Assembly: GCF_003347605.1 (NCBI RefSeq)
Contig: NZ_QDFZ01000020.1
Span: forward strand, 42,475-106,474
Source of the DNA: Chryseobacterium sp. KLBC 52
Lineage (GTDB): Bacteria; Bacteroidota; Bacteroidia; Flavobacteriales; Weeksellaceae
DNA length: 64,000 nt
Direction of reading: 5' to 3'
Shown piece by piece: positions 15,421 through 24,287 of the stretch (position 1 is its first letter; each line of letters starts with the position of its first letter). The notes under the pieces are model-generated. The model was not told where the DNA came from. It made no database searches and was given only the letters and a program-made list of their open reading frames with translations. A program made the translations under genes and the position numbers.

Positions 15421-18228
15421 ATGAATAAACAAAATATGGCTAATACAGCAGAAATAGATATAAAAAAACAGATTTTCGTTAAGAATGCACATCTTAACAA
15501 TCTGAAACATATAGATGTCCTGATTCCGAAGAACAAACTGATTGTTATTACAGGGGTTTCAGGAAGTGGAAAATCTTCTTTGGCCTTTGATACTATTTAT
15601 GCAGAAGGACAGAGAAGGTATGTTGAAAGTTTAAGTTCTTATGCCCGTCAGTTTTTGGGAAAATTAGAAAAACCAAAAGTAGATGATATCAAAGGACTCG
15701 CCCCCTCTATTGCCATTCAGCAGAAAGTCATTTCTTCCAATCCGCGTTCTACTGTGGGAACTTCTACAGAGATCTACGATTATATGAAGCTTTTATTTGC
15801 GAGGATTGGTAAAACTTTTTCACCGGTTTCCGGAGAAGAAGTGAAAAAAGATTCCGTTTCTGATGTGATTGACTTTATTAAAGCGTCTAAAAAGGATACT
15901 TCTTTTCTATTGACCGCTCCACTGGAATATGATGTTGACAATTTCAAAGAAACCTTAAATGTTTTAAAACTGGCAGGTTTCACAAGGCTTGAAATTAATG
16001 GAAACGTTGCGGGAATTGAAGATCTGGAAAGCTTTGGTTTCACTCCTGAAAAGGGAATGACCATCAATCTTGTCATCGATCGTTTTTCCTACGAAGAAGA
16101 CGAAAGTTTTTTACAGAGACTTGCGGACTCTATTCAAATGGCATTCTATGAAGGTCGCGGCTATTGTTCACTAAAGAATACAGATACTGACAAAGTAAAA
16201 GAATTCTCCAATAAATTTGAGCTGGACGGCATGGAGTTCCTTGAACCCAACGTTCATTTTTTCAGCTTTAATAACCCGTACGGAGCATGTCCGGCATGTG
16301 AAGGATATGGAAAAGTAATCGGAATTGATGAAGATCTTGTAGTTCCTAATAAAACGTTGTCTGTTTACGAAGATGCCGTTGTCTGCTGGAGAGGAGAAAC
16401 CATGAGCGAATGGAAAAAGGATTTCATCAAAAAAGCAGGTGACTTCCCGATTCACAAACCTTACCATCAGCTAACCAAAGAACAGAAAAACTTCCTTTGG
16501 AGAGGTGATGGAAAGAACAGTTTCCCTTGCATCAATAATTTCTTCAAAATGCTTGAAGAAAACCTATACAAAATCCAGTACAGAGTAATGCTTTCCCGTT
16601 ACAGAGGAAAAACCCTTTGTCCTACGTGTGAAGGATTGAGACTGCGTGAAGAAACAAGCTGGGTAAAAGTAGACGGACACAATATCCAGTCGATGATTGA
16701 ACTTCCTTTGGATGAACTTGCTCCGGTGATCAATGGATTAAAACTTTCAGACCACGACAAAGAAGTCGCCAAAAGACTGATCTACGAAATCACCACCCGC
16801 CTTGAATTTTTATTAAAAGTTGGTTTAGGGTATTTAACCTTAAACAGAACATCCAATACCCTTTCAGGGGGAGAAAGTCAGAGAATTAACTTAGCAACCA
16901 GTTTGGGAAGTTCTTTGGTAGGTTCTATTTATATTCTGGATGAACCTTCTATCGGACTTCATTCTAAAGATACAGAAAACCTGATCGAAGTATTGAAAAA
17001 CCTTCGTGATCTTGGAAATACCGTTATTGTAGTAGAACATGACGAGGATGTGATGAGAGCGGCAGACTATATTATTGATATTGGCCCGGAAGCAGGTTAT
17101 CTTGGAGGTGAACTGGTATTTGCGGGTGATTATAAAGACTTGAAAAAAGCCAACACCCTTACTTCAGAATATCTTACTGGAAGGCTTGAAATTGAAGTTC
17201 CGCAAAAAAGAAGAAAAGGAAAAGAATGGATTCACATTAAAGGTGCGCGTCAGAATAACCTTAAAAATATAGATGTAGACGTTCCTTTGGAAAGTCTCGT
17301 AGTCATTTCCGGAGTTTCAGGAAGTGGAAAGTCTACTTTGATGAAAGAGATCCTTACCAATGACATCCAGATCCAGCTTGGAATGGGAGGTAAAAAAGGT
17401 GACTATGATTCTGTAGAATTCCCTAAGAAACTGATCAAAAATATTGAATTGATTGATCAGAATCCGATTGGAAAATCATCCCGTTCAAACCCTGTCACCT
17501 ATCTAAAGGCTTACGACGATATCCGTGATCTTTTTGCCAAACAGAAAGTAGCCAAAATGATGGGTTATAAACCTAAACATTTCTCTTTCAACGTGGATGG
17601 CGGTAGATGTGATGAATGTAAAGGAGAAGGGGTGATTAACGTTTCCATGCAGTTTATGGCAGACATTGAGCTTGAATGTGAAGTTTGTAAAGGAACACGA
17701 TTCAAAAATGAAATCCTTGAAGTACGATTTGATGAGAAAAACATCTCTGACATTCTTCATATGACAGTAGATGAAGCATTGGAGTTCTTTAAAGATAATA
17801 ATGAAGAAAAGATCGTAACGAAACTGAGACCTTTGCAGGAAGTAGGTTTAGGTTATTTACAGCTGGGACAAAGCTCTTCTACCCTTTCCGGAGGTGAGGC
17901 ACAGCGTGTGAAACTGGCTTCATTCCTTGTAAAAGGGGTAACAACAGATAAAACCTTATTCATTTTTGATGAACCTTCCACGGGGCTTCACTTCCACGAT
18001 ATTCAGAAATTACTGAAGTCATTACAGGCGTTGATTGATCTCGGACATTCGGTGATTGTTATTGAGCATCAGCCTGACATCATCAAATGTGCCGATTATA
18101 TTATCGATATCGGCCCGGAAGCCGGAAAACACGGCGGCGAGGTTGTATTTGCAGGGACACCCGAAGATCTGACTAAAAATAAAAAGTCTTATACGGCAAA
18201 ATACATCAAAGAAAAACTGGAACAATAA
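15421..18228 (+). CDS. uvrA: UvrABC excision nuclease subunit A
   Basis: 935 residues, close to E. coli UvrA (940). Two ABC ATPase modules: Walker A TGVSGSGKSSLAFDT (about 44-58) and SGVSGSGKSTL (about 630), signatures LSGGESQRINLA and LSGGEAQRVKLA, Walker B IYILDEPSIGLH and LFIFDEPSTGLH. The first module contains a zinc site formed by CPACEG and CPTCEG, and the second a zinc finger CDECKGEG...CEVCKG near the DNA-binding region. UvrA recognises bulky DNA lesions and loads UvrB in nucleotide excision repair. An alternative start at 15436 (MANTAEID) is equally possible. It stands alone, with its own terminator. Confidence 0.97.
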   Translation: MNKQNMANTAEIDIKKQIFVKNAHLNNLKHIDVLIPKNKLIVITGVSGSGKSSLAFDTIYAEGQRRYVESLSSYARQFLGKLEKPKVDDIKGLAPSIAIQQKVISSNPRSTVGTSTEIYDYMKLLFARIGKTFSPVSGEEVKKDSVSDVIDFIKASKKDTSFLLTAPLEYDVDNFKETLNVLKLAGFTRLEINGNVAGIEDLESFGFTPEKGMTINLVIDRFSYEEDESFLQRLADSIQMAFYEGRGYCSLKNTDTDKVKEFSNKFELDGMEFLEPNVHFFSFNNPYGACPACEGYGKVIGIDEDLVVPNKTLSVYEDAVVCWRGETMSEWKKDFIKKAGDFPIHKPYHQLTKEQKNFLWRGDGKNSFPCINNFFKMLEENLYKIQYRVMLSRYRGKTLCPTCEGLRLREETSWVKVDGHNIQSMIELPLDELAPVINGLKLSDHDKEVAKRLIYEITTRLEFLLKVGLGYLTLNRTSNTLSGGESQRINLATSLGSSLVGSIYILDEPSIGLHSKDTENLIEVLKNLRDLGNTVIVVEHDEDVMRAADYIIDIGPEAGYLGGELVFAGDYKDLKKANTLTSEYLTGRLEIEVPQKRRKGKEWIHIKGARQNNLKNIDVDVPLESLVVISGVSGSGKSTLMKEILTNDIQIQLGMGGKKGDYDSVEFPKKLIKNIELIDQNPIGKSSRSNPVTYLKAYDDIRDLFAKQKVAKMMGYKPKHFSFNVDGGRCDECKGEGVINVSMQFMADIELECEVCKGTRFKNEILEVRFDEKNISDILHMTVDEALEFFKDNNEEKIVTKLRPLQEVGLGYLQLGQSSSTLSGGEAQRVKLASFLVKGVTTDKTLFIFDEPSTGLHFHDIQKLLKSLQALIDLGHSVIVIEHQPDIIKCADYIIDIGPEAGKHGGEVVFAGTPEDLTKNKKSYTAKYIKEKLEQ

Positions 18229-18233
18229 ATACT

Positions 18234-18263
18234 ACCGGCTGTTTTAAAAACGGTCGGTTTTTT
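18234..18263 (+). terminator. intrinsic terminator after uvrA
   Basis: ACCGGCTGTTTT pairs with AAAACGGTCGGT (two G-T wobbles) and is followed by TTTTT, 6 bp after the stop codon. Confidence 0.88.
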
Positions 18264-18317
18264 ATTGAGATTACTTATCTTTATTCAACTTATCAACCCA
18301 TTACAAAATTATTATTT

Positions 18318-19085
18318 ATGCCCTGGAATCCCGAATTATATGATCAATACAAAGATGTACGTTACAAACCCTTTTATGATTTAGCAGCGTTAATCAAGCC
18401 CGAAAACAATATTAAAGCTATTGACTTAGGTTGTGGAACCGGAGAACAGACTTCTATTCTTACGGAAAAACTCACAGGCTCTACATTCTTAGGAATTGAT
18501 TCATCAGCAGAAATGCTTGAAAAATCGAGGAAATATGAAAACGATCATTTACACTTTAAGCTTCAGAGCATTGAAGAAACAGCGCAGTCTGATCAGAAAT
18601 GGGATCTTGTCTTTAGTAATGCCGCATTACAATGGGCTGATGATCACGAAATTTTATTTCCTAAAATCATTGGATTACTTTCACGGAATGGACAGTTAGC
18701 CATACAAATGCCCGTCCAGAAAGAAAATATCCTCAATCAGATTTTAACAGAAATGGCAGATGAGGAGCCTTACAAGTCACAGTTAAATCATTTTAACCGT
18801 GATTCACCAGTGCTTTCAATGGACGATTATGCCCAGATATTATTTGATAACGGAATTCAGGATATTGAAATATTTCAGAAGGTTTATCCTATCATTGCAG
18901 ATGATCACGAAGCCTTATATGAGTTTATTTCAGGAACCGCATTATTGCCTTATTTAGAGCGTCTGGAAGGAGAACAGAAAGAACAGTTTATCTCCGAATT
19001 TAAATCGCGTATCGCAAAAAGGTTTACGAAATATCCGGCTATCTATGCATTCAAGCGTATTCTGATGTATGGACGTAAGAAATAG
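18318..19085 (+). CDS. trans-aconitate 2-methyltransferase-like SAM methyltransferase
   Basis: 255 residues, the family length. The class I SAM-binding fold shows IDLGCGTGEQTSIL (about 35-48), LGIDSSAEML (about 56-65) and the post-motif DLVFSNAALQWADDH (about 95-109), the last being characteristic of Tam and its relatives; the N-terminal WNPELYDQYKDVRYKPFYDL also fits. Tam methylates trans-aconitate, which inhibits aconitase. Substrate specificity cannot be proven from sequence here. It converges with the NmrA-like gene across a repeat hairpin. Confidence 0.85.
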   Translation: MPWNPELYDQYKDVRYKPFYDLAALIKPENNIKAIDLGCGTGEQTSILTEKLTGSTFLGIDSSAEMLEKSRKYENDHLHFKLQSIEETAQSDQKWDLVFSNAALQWADDHEILFPKIIGLLSRNGQLAIQMPVQKENILNQILTEMADEEPYKSQLNHFNRDSPVLSMDDYAQILFDNGIQDIEIFQKVYPIIADDHEALYEFISGTALLPYLERLEGEQKEQFISEFKSRIAKRFTKYPAIYAFKRILMYGRKK

Positions 19086-19111
19086 AAAATCTTAACACCC
19101 AATAAAAAACT

Positions 19112-19211
19112 GCCACAATTGTCATTCTGACGAAGGAAGAATCTCATTAATAACCAATGATATGAGATTCTTCATTACACTTCGTTTCATTCAGAATGAC
19201 AAAATTGTGAC
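19112..19211. repeat. R3 inverted repeat between convergent genes
   Basis: The left arm CACAATTGTCATTCTGACGA and on to GAAGAATCTCAT pairs with a right arm ATGAGATTCTTC to CAGAATGACAAAATTGTGAC, forming a long imperfect hairpin. The 20-mer GTCATTCTGACGAAGGAAGA at 19121 recurs exactly at 32301, and with one or two changes at 32125. It lies between convergent genes and may end transcription from both sides. Confidence 0.75.
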
Positions 19212-19226
19212 AGCTGTTTCTGTTTA

Positions 19227-19880
19227 TTAATAAAATAGTGACTCTTTCACATTATACAAAAACGGACTTTTCCTGATATACTCAGAATCTTGAACCTGAG
19301 AAGCCAAAAATTCCGCAAGATCAGCAGCACTGATTCCTTCACCTTTGCAGTCTGTGAGGTTTGTTTCCGTTAGAAAATTGTCCTCTGTAAGATGAATGAG
19401 TGGTAATCTTACCAAAGTCCAGTCAAGATTGCTTTCCTGAAGATGTTCATATTCTTTTTGTTTATCAGTTGTCGTCTCAGGATAGTTCTGGTACATCCAG
19501 TCTGTAGCCATCTTTACCTTTTCATTTTTATGATCTAACGGTGTATTTACACTTAGACCAGTGGTTACAATATAACGCTTAATCCCATAATGATTCATTG
19601 TTTTGATGATATTTTTTGCAGCATCGCTGAATATAGACTTCTCACCTTTTGGCTGTCCTAAAGTACTCATTACAAGATCAGTTCCTTCAATCAAAGTATG
19701 GATGGCTGCTTCATCCCTGACATCTCCTTTTACTACTTCAATTAATGGATTTTGAAGGGTAAAATTCTCGGGATGTCTTAATAAAAGTTTAAGATGATAT
19801 CCTTTCTCAAGAAGGTTTTTTACCAGATATTGTCCGGATTTTCCGGTTCCGCCGATTACAGCAATTTTATAGGTTTTCAT
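19227..19880 (-). CDS. NAD(P)-binding NmrA/SDR-a5-like protein
   Basis: 217 residues with an N-terminal Rossmann motif IAVIGGTGKSGQYLVKNLL (about 6-24) and the family pattern VVKGDVRDEAAIHTLIEGTD. This is the atypical SDR group typified by NmrA and biliverdin-reductase-B-like proteins, which bind NAD(P) and often act as reductases or redox sensors. The classical YxxxK catalytic pair is not evident. The gene is not in an operon. The gap 19881-20226 upstream has no gene; it contains only AT-rich DNA and the promoter of the next gene. Confidence 0.85.
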   Translation of the reverse strand: MKTYKIAVIGGTGKSGQYLVKNLLEKGYHLKLLLRHPENFTLQNPLIEVVKGDVRDEAAIHTLIEGTDLVMSTLGQPKGEKSIFSDAAKNIIKTMNHYGIKRYIVTTGLSVNTPLDHKNEKVKMATDWMYQNYPETTTDKQKEYEHLQESNLDWTLVRLPLIHLTEDNFLTETNLTDCKGEGISAADLAEFLASQVQDSEYIRKSPFLYNVKESLFY

Positions 19881-20156
19881 AATGATTTTTTTAATTATTA
19901 ATTATCAATAATCAATAGCAGATCAACCGCTGATGACTGTAGATACTGCAAATGACGTATTGTCTTTGCTTTTAGATATGATATAATAAAGATATTGGGT
20001 TCAGAAAATTGAACCTAAGATGTTCAGGTTTAAAAGTATACCTGACTCATTGTAATATGTATTACGAGATTTTAATGAATTAAAGTTACCTATTTTTCAT
20101 CATTAAAAAATCAAAAATTTATGATTTTGACAACATATATTAAAAGAGAAAGTTTA

Positions 20157-20164
20157 TAACTTTG
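20157..20164 (+). promoter_or_regulatory. -7 promoter element for the epoxide hydrolase gene
   Basis: TAACTTTG matches TAnnTTTG, 63 bp before the start codon at 20227. A TTTTG at 20125-20129 would be its -33 partner only at a longer than usual spacing of 27 bp. Confidence 0.45.
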
Positions 20165-20226
20165 ATAACTAACTTATTATCAATACATTCCACCCGATCC
20201 GCTTTACACCAATAAAATATCATAAT

Positions 20227-21333
20227 ATGGAACCCTTTACAGTAAACATCCCTGAATCGGTTATCACTGATCTCAAAAACCGTCTGCAAAATACCCGCTG
20301 GCCGGGAGAACCTGAAGGCTCCGGCTGGAACTACGGAACCAACGAGGCCTACCTGAAAAAACTTGTCCAATACTGGATCAATGATTACGACTGGAAGATG
20401 CACGAACAGCAATTGAATCAGCATCCACAGTATATAACCAGGATTGACGGAATTTTAATTCATTTTCAATACATCAGAGGAAAAGGCTCAAATCCTAAAC
20501 CGCTGATCCTTACGCATGGCTGGCCAGACAGCTATTACCGCTTTCATAAAATTATTCCACTGCTTACAGAAGGTGAACAAAGCTTTGATCTTGTTATTCC
20601 TTCCATTCCGGGGTTTGGTTTTTCTGATAAAACAGCGGTCAGCAGTGAGAAGGTGGCAGATCTATGGAAAAAACTGATGACTGAAGTGCTTGGCTATGAA
20701 AAATTCTGTGCTGCGGGAGGAGATATCGGAATGGGAGTCGTAAAGGCATTGACTTCAAAATATCCTGAAGCCCTGGAAGCTGTTCACCTTACAGATGTTG
20801 GCTACCCCACCGGTCAGGAAGACCCTGCCACAATGAGCGAAGATGAACAGGCATTTGCTCAGTTTGTCCAGCGCTGGTGGTACAGTGAAGGAGCTTACGC
20901 CATGGTACAGTCTACCAAACCTCAATCGCTGGCTTATGGGCTCAACGATTCTCCTGTCGGATTGGCAGGCTGGATCATAAGTTTTATCAATGCAGGTGCA
21001 CCACCTGAAATGATTGAAACGGCATTTGGCGGTAAAGATGAGTTACTCACCAATATTATGATTTATTGGGTGACCCAAACCATAGGCTCTTCTGCCAGGA
21101 TGTATAAGGAAGATGCAGCCGCTTTATGGAGCGGAACGCAGGTTCATCAGAAGAGCAATGTTCCTGCAGGAGTGCTTGTATTTCCCCGTGAGGCACAGTT
21201 TCCCAAAGAATGGGCAGAACGTTTTGTGAATATCACCAGCTTTAAAAAGATGAGTGAAGGAGGACACTTTGCCGCATTGGAATTACCTCATCTATTTGCA
21301 GATGAACTGAGATCATTCTTTTATTCTGTATGA
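20227..21333 (+). CDS. epoxide hydrolase, microsomal-type (EHN plus alpha/beta hydrolase)
   Basis: 368 residues. The N-terminal EHN domain (about 3-105) includes DLKNRLQNTRWPGEP and NYGTNEAYLKKLVQYW. The alpha/beta hydrolase core follows with the oxyanion HGWPDSYYRF, the nucleophile Asp166 in GGDIGMGV instead of the Ser of esterases, and a C-terminal catalytic His in GGHFAALELP. These enzymes hydrolyse epoxides to diols through an alkyl-enzyme ester. There is no signal peptide, so it is cytosolic. The natural substrate is unknown and there is no operon partner. Confidence 0.93.
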   Translation: MEPFTVNIPESVITDLKNRLQNTRWPGEPEGSGWNYGTNEAYLKKLVQYWINDYDWKMHEQQLNQHPQYITRIDGILIHFQYIRGKGSNPKPLILTHGWPDSYYRFHKIIPLLTEGEQSFDLVIPSIPGFGFSDKTAVSSEKVADLWKKLMTEVLGYEKFCAAGGDIGMGVVKALTSKYPEALEAVHLTDVGYPTGQEDPATMSEDEQAFAQFVQRWWYSEGAYAMVQSTKPQSLAYGLNDSPVGLAGWIISFINAGAPPEMIETAFGGKDELLTNIMIYWVTQTIGSSARMYKEDAAALWSGTQVHQKSNVPAGVLVFPREAQFPKEWAERFVNITSFKKMSEGGHFAALELPHLFADELRSFFYSV

Positions 21334-21347
21334 TGGAATAGTTTTTC

Positions 21348-21455
21348 ATGAAGAAATATTATATGACTATTGATGGAAATATGAATAAAAAAGTGACATG
21401 TGAAGAGGAAAGAACGCTGAATGATTTTGTCTTAAAATATCTTTCTGAACAGTAA
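21348..21455 (+). CDS. possible 35-residue small protein
   Basis: ATG at 21348 to TAA at 21453 gives a hydrophilic peptide beginning MKKYYMTIDGNMNKK and ending FVLKYLSEQ. It starts 15 bp after the epoxide hydrolase stop and could be translationally linked. It has no recognised domain, and chance ORFs of this size are common. Confidence 0.3.
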   Translation: MKKYYMTIDGNMNKKVTCEEERTLNDFVLKYLSEQ

Positions 21456-21468
21456 TTTCAGAAAGCTC

Positions 21469-21504
21469 CACAAGTTATTCACATTTTTTTGTGGATAACT
21501 TGTG
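21469..21504. other. hairpin carrying two inverted DnaA-box-like 9-mers
   Basis: CACAAGTTATTCACA and TGTGGATAACTTGTG form a 15-bp stem (one G-T) around a T6 loop. The arms contain TTATTCACA (21475-21483, plus) and TTATCCACA (21490-21498, minus), which match the DnaA box TTATNCACA. There is no T tract suited to termination. No further box cluster or dnaA gene is near, so it is not called an origin. Confidence 0.5.
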
Positions 21505-21572
21505 AATTTTAACATTTAATTCATATTTCGTATTAAAATAATTACTACATTTACTATGTAATAAACATCGAA

Positions 21573-21638
21573 GTGGAAACTTTATTTGCTTTTCTTACTA
21601 CTCTTGAAATTGCAATTAAATTTGAAATAAAAATTTAA
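21573..21638 (+). CDS. possible 21-residue peptide or small RNA body
   Basis: GTG at 21573 to TAA at 21636 encodes METLFAFLTTLEIAIKFEIK plus a final Ile, a hydrophobic peptide. A strong intrinsic terminator begins at the stop codon. A near-consensus -7 TACATTTA lies about 25 bp upstream. The unit could be a small RNA rather than a coding gene; the GTG start is weak. Confidence 0.3.
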   Translation: METLFAFLTTLEIAIKFEIKI

Positions 21639-21666
21639 GCACAGCATTGTCGGCTGTGCTTTTTAT
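21637..21666 (+). terminator. strong intrinsic terminator
   Basis: AAGCACAGC / GCTGTGCTT stem with loop ATTGTCG followed by TTTTATT. It ends the small unit at about 21550-21638 or serves as a distal terminator of the epoxide hydrolase transcript. Confidence 0.88.
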
Positions 21667-21706
21667 TGTTGTCTAATTAAAAAAATGAGATGTATTTATC
21701 TACTGG

Positions 21707-21732
21707 ATCTGCCTCTAAAGGGCAGATTCTTT
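21707..21732 (+). terminator. second terminator-like hairpin
   Basis: ATCTGCC / GGCAGAT stem with loop TCTAAAG followed by TCTTTTAT. It lies 45 bp after the previous terminator with no clear gene between. Confidence 0.6.
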
Positions 21733-21847
21733 TATCCATATACCCTTTTAAATAAAGCTTTCTGAAAATTACACTTATTCAAACGCCTCAAAAAAATTGT
21801 CTCAAGTACCTCTGATTCTCTGTGCAATAATACGTACATCCAACACT

Positions 21848-21875
21848 TTTGCTGCATTTAAAATTTGTAATTTTA
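21848..21875 (+). promoter_or_regulatory. promoter of tRNA-Arg
   Basis: TTTG (21848-21851), 16 bp, then TAATTTTA (21868-21875), a 7 of 8 match to TAnnTTTG. The predicted start is only a few bases before the tRNA at 21888. Confidence 0.6.
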
Positions 21876-21887
21876 TGATTCAAACCA

Positions 21888-21959
21888 GACCCCGTAGTTC
21901 AATGGATAGAATAGAAGTTTCCTAAACTTTAGATCCAGGTTCGATTCCCGGCGGGGCCA
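21888..21959 (+). tRNA. tRNA-Arg (anticodon CCT)
   Basis: A complete cloverleaf: acceptor GACCCCG/CGGGGCC, D stem GTTC/GAAT, anticodon stem GAAGT/ACTTT with loop TTCCTAA (anticodon CCT, reading AGG), T arm CCAGG-TTCGATT-CCCGG, discriminator A. CCA is not encoded. Two pairs are A-C mismatches: position 2 with 71 in the acceptor, and position 51 with 63 in the T stem. Both would be repaired by a single A to G change. The gene is probably functional because the promoter and core are intact, but this should be checked against other copies. Confidence 0.92.
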
Positions 21960-22235
21960 CAAATGCTGTCCGTCACAATCTGACTGCCTGTTTATTATTT
22001 AAAATCATCATGGTCATTTAACCATTTTTCCAGGAACATGTATAACTTTTACACAGTACATGTGGTACCTTTAAGTTGTGGCATCTGCTTACACTCTCTA
22101 CTAAATATATTAATGTCTTTTTATTATCAGTTCAAATCCATCTTCAAGATCTGTACTATTATGATCATGCTCATATCATTACTAATGTTAAATTTCGAAA
22201 TTTGATTTTCGACTCATTCACCAATACAATATTTT

Positions 22236-22547
22236 ATGAAAAAATTAGTTTTATCAATAACAGCAGCAGGTTTTATTATTTCGGCCTGTACAAAAAAAGA
22301 GACAACAAATAATGTGTCTGTTAACGACTCCGCCTACTCCCAGAAAAATCACTCAGATACTGCAGTTTCAACAGGCGGGGATACTCAAAGCATTACAACA
22401 AGCAATGACAGTATTAATACAAAGACTCACGTCGGAGGAAGAAAAACCAGTAATAATAATACGGGTAATGGTACGGGCAATATCAATGCTGCAGTTTCAG
22501 ACAGTGCACATAACCTGCACGGAAAATCCCGAAATGTAAACAAATAG
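22236..22547 (+). CDS. small Asn/Ser/Thr-rich lipoprotein
   Basis: 103 residues with a lipoprotein signal (MKKLVLSITAAGFIISAC, Cys18). The remainder is low-complexity and disordered, rich in Asn, Ser, Thr and Gly (for example SNNNTGNGTGNINAA), with no domain. It is probably exported and lipid-anchored. It stands alone after the tRNA; a perfect 20-bp inverted repeat follows 27 bp after the stop. The function is unknown. Confidence 0.75.
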   Translation: MKKLVLSITAAGFIISACTKKETTNNVSVNDSAYSQKNHSDTAVSTGGDTQSITTSNDSINTKTHVGGRKTSNNNTGNGTGNINAAVSDSAHNLHGKSRNVNK

Positions 22548-22573
22548 GAATTGGAATACAATTACGTTTACAT

Positions 22574-22615
22574 AGCATAACCGATATAAAAAATGTTTTT
22601 TATATCGGTTATGCT
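22574..22615. repeat. perfect 20-bp inverted repeat, probable bidirectional terminator
   Basis: AGCATAACCGATATAAAAAA, loop TG, then its exact reverse complement. The A6/T6 tracts at the tip make it usable on both strands, and it lies between convergent genes (22236-22547 plus, 22709-24202 minus). Confidence 0.75.
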
Positions 22616-22708
22616 GAACCATTCAAAAAGAATTACATTTTTAACCGTGCGGTTATATTTTTTAACCCTCTAAATGGTGTATATCATTAAGTTCAGAAAA
22701 TAATACAA

Positions 22709-24202
22709 TTATTTAATTGTTATTGTCATATTAGGTACTACGATATCCCCTGTTATCCCTGTATAACGTTGTGCAAATATTTCAATATAATCGTTGGTGG
22801 ATAATTCGGTTGTACCGTTGATAGGTACTACCACAATATCATTTATAGCAGCTCCTCGTCCATATACTTTATACTGGCTGATTGCAGTTCCGTTTTTTGC
22901 GATATAGATAATATAAGTTCCGGCTGCAGGCACCTGGAATGACACAGAACCTGTTACCTGGAAAATCCTTTTCTTTTTCCCAACGTACTTTAGTCTGTTA
23001 GGAACCCCATCCGTAGTAAATCTGAAAAGATTTGAAGAAGTAGAAACAGATGAAGCAGTACCGATTTTTACAATATTGCTGGGATTAGAACTGTTAAAGC
23101 TTACACCTATTCCCGTCCCCACCGTATAATCTACTGAAAAATCTCCGACTGCATTAGTATCCGCTTCAGTAGGAAGTCCTGCTGCTCTTACCGTCCAGCT
23201 ATTATTAAAATTATATCCTGAATACGTTCCTATAGTATAAGGCTTTACATATCCTGCTGTATTGGTTCCTGTAAATACAACGGATTCTATCACCGCATCT
23301 CCTGTAATGGTAAGTCCGCTTGTTGACACATCAAAACCGATGGCAGAGCCATTGACCTGGCTGAATCCTCCCTGTTTTTCAACCGATGTAAAAGTTCCCG
23401 TAAGCTTTTCATAGGTCCCTGAATTATTAGCCGCCCATCCCATATTGCTGAGAAGAAGCTGCCCGATATTGTTATAGGTAATACCATTGCTGTTTCCAAC
23501 AAACTGGATAATACTAAGAAACACCAGTCCAAGCCCGGAAATGATTCCCACACTGCTCGAGTTTGCTACTACACTATCTCTGAAGATAAGGTTCTGGGTA
23601 GCAGTACCTGATATATTAAAAACATTTCCGGATGCTGCACTAAGGGTAACGCTCTTAATACTGCCACCTGTAGATCCTTCAAAAATATTTCCGGTGGTCC
23701 TGACAATAATATCATTATTCGTATCAAGCCCATGTATATAAGCATTATTAAGCTCTATCGGTTTGTCAAAAACTATCTGTCCATTAATTTCATATAATGT
23801 ATCAGCATTCAAAAGGTACTTTGCCCCTCCTCCTGCACTTAGCTCCGCTGCGAGTACCGTAGCTAAAACATCAGTAGACTTTATGAGTTTAAAATTTAAT
23901 CTTTCGGAGGTATTAGTTCCAACAGGATACCACGCTGCAGTATTAGCAGCATAATAATAAAGCAATTTGAGAGTAGTATCGTACACGATTAATCCATCCG
24001 CAGGCGAAACAATTGCAATCCTCTGAGATGTTGTCAGACGGGGAGGCAGAAGTCCGCGGGTTGTGGAATTAAGATCTAAAATAGAGCTAGGGTGAGGAGT
24101 TGTTGTATTGATCCCAACCTGCCCTCTAACTAAAAATACAGTAAGGAAAGCCATTAACACAATAAAAAGTTTTCCTGTAAAAGAAATTGTTTGCGTTTTC
24201 AT
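22709..24202 (-). CDS. secreted tail-fibre-like surface protein, unknown function
   Basis: About 497 residues from the ATG at 24202 (MKTQTISFTGKLFIVLMAF... signal peptide). The mature N-terminus GQVGINTTTPHPSSILDLNS followed by TTRGLLPPRLTTSQRIAI is a standard opening of many Flavobacteriia secreted proteins that resemble phage tail fibres or adhesins. The middle (about 130-350) is a Gly/Ser/Thr/Asn-rich beta structure with repeated FTGT/ISG-like elements, suggesting a beta-helix. The C-terminus (ITGDIVVPNMTITIK) resembles a C1q-like or jelly-roll sandwich and lacks a T9SS sorting tail. It may be a cell-surface adhesin; the function is not proven. Confidence 0.75.
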   Translation of the reverse strand: MKTQTISFTGKLFIVLMAFLTVFLVRGQVGINTTTPHPSSILDLNSTTRGLLPPRLTTSQRIAIVSPADGLIVYDTTLKLLYYYAANTAAWYPVGTNTSERLNFKLIKSTDVLATVLAAELSAGGGAKYLLNADTLYEINGQIVFDKPIELNNAYIHGLDTNNDIIVRTTGNIFEGSTGGSIKSVTLSAASGNVFNISGTATQNLIFRDSVVANSSSVGIISGLGLVFLSIIQFVGNSNGITYNNIGQLLLSNMGWAANNSGTYEKLTGTFTSVEKQGGFSQVNGSAIGFDVSTSGLTITGDAVIESVVFTGTNTAGYVKPYTIGTYSGYNFNNSWTVRAAGLPTEADTNAVGDFSVDYTVGTGIGVSFNSSNPSNIVKIGTASSVSTSSNLFRFTTDGVPNRLKYVGKKKRIFQVTGSVSFQVPAAGTYIIYIAKNGTAISQYKVYGRGAAINDIVVVPINGTTELSTNDYIEIFAQRYTGITGDIVVPNMTITIK

Positions 24203-24262
24203 ATTAAAAGATTTTGGTGTTTTGGTGTTGTAACAGTGGATGTTCATGGATACGGTTCACCG

Positions 24263-24287
24263 GGATAACACTAATTTTGTGTTATCC
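24263..24287 (-). other. hairpin in the leader of the surface-protein gene
   Basis: GGATAACAC / GTGTTATCC with a 7-base loop, about 60 bp upstream of the ATG at 24202. It could be an operator or a leader structure. The rest of the gap, 24288-24767, shows no gene I trust: a 74-codon minus ORF at 24328-24552 has no signal, domain or partner. Confidence 0.45.

Noticed and set aside
21469..21560. Replication origin
   Set aside because: Only two DnaA-box-like 9-mers in one hairpin, with no box cluster and no dnaA or dnaN nearby.
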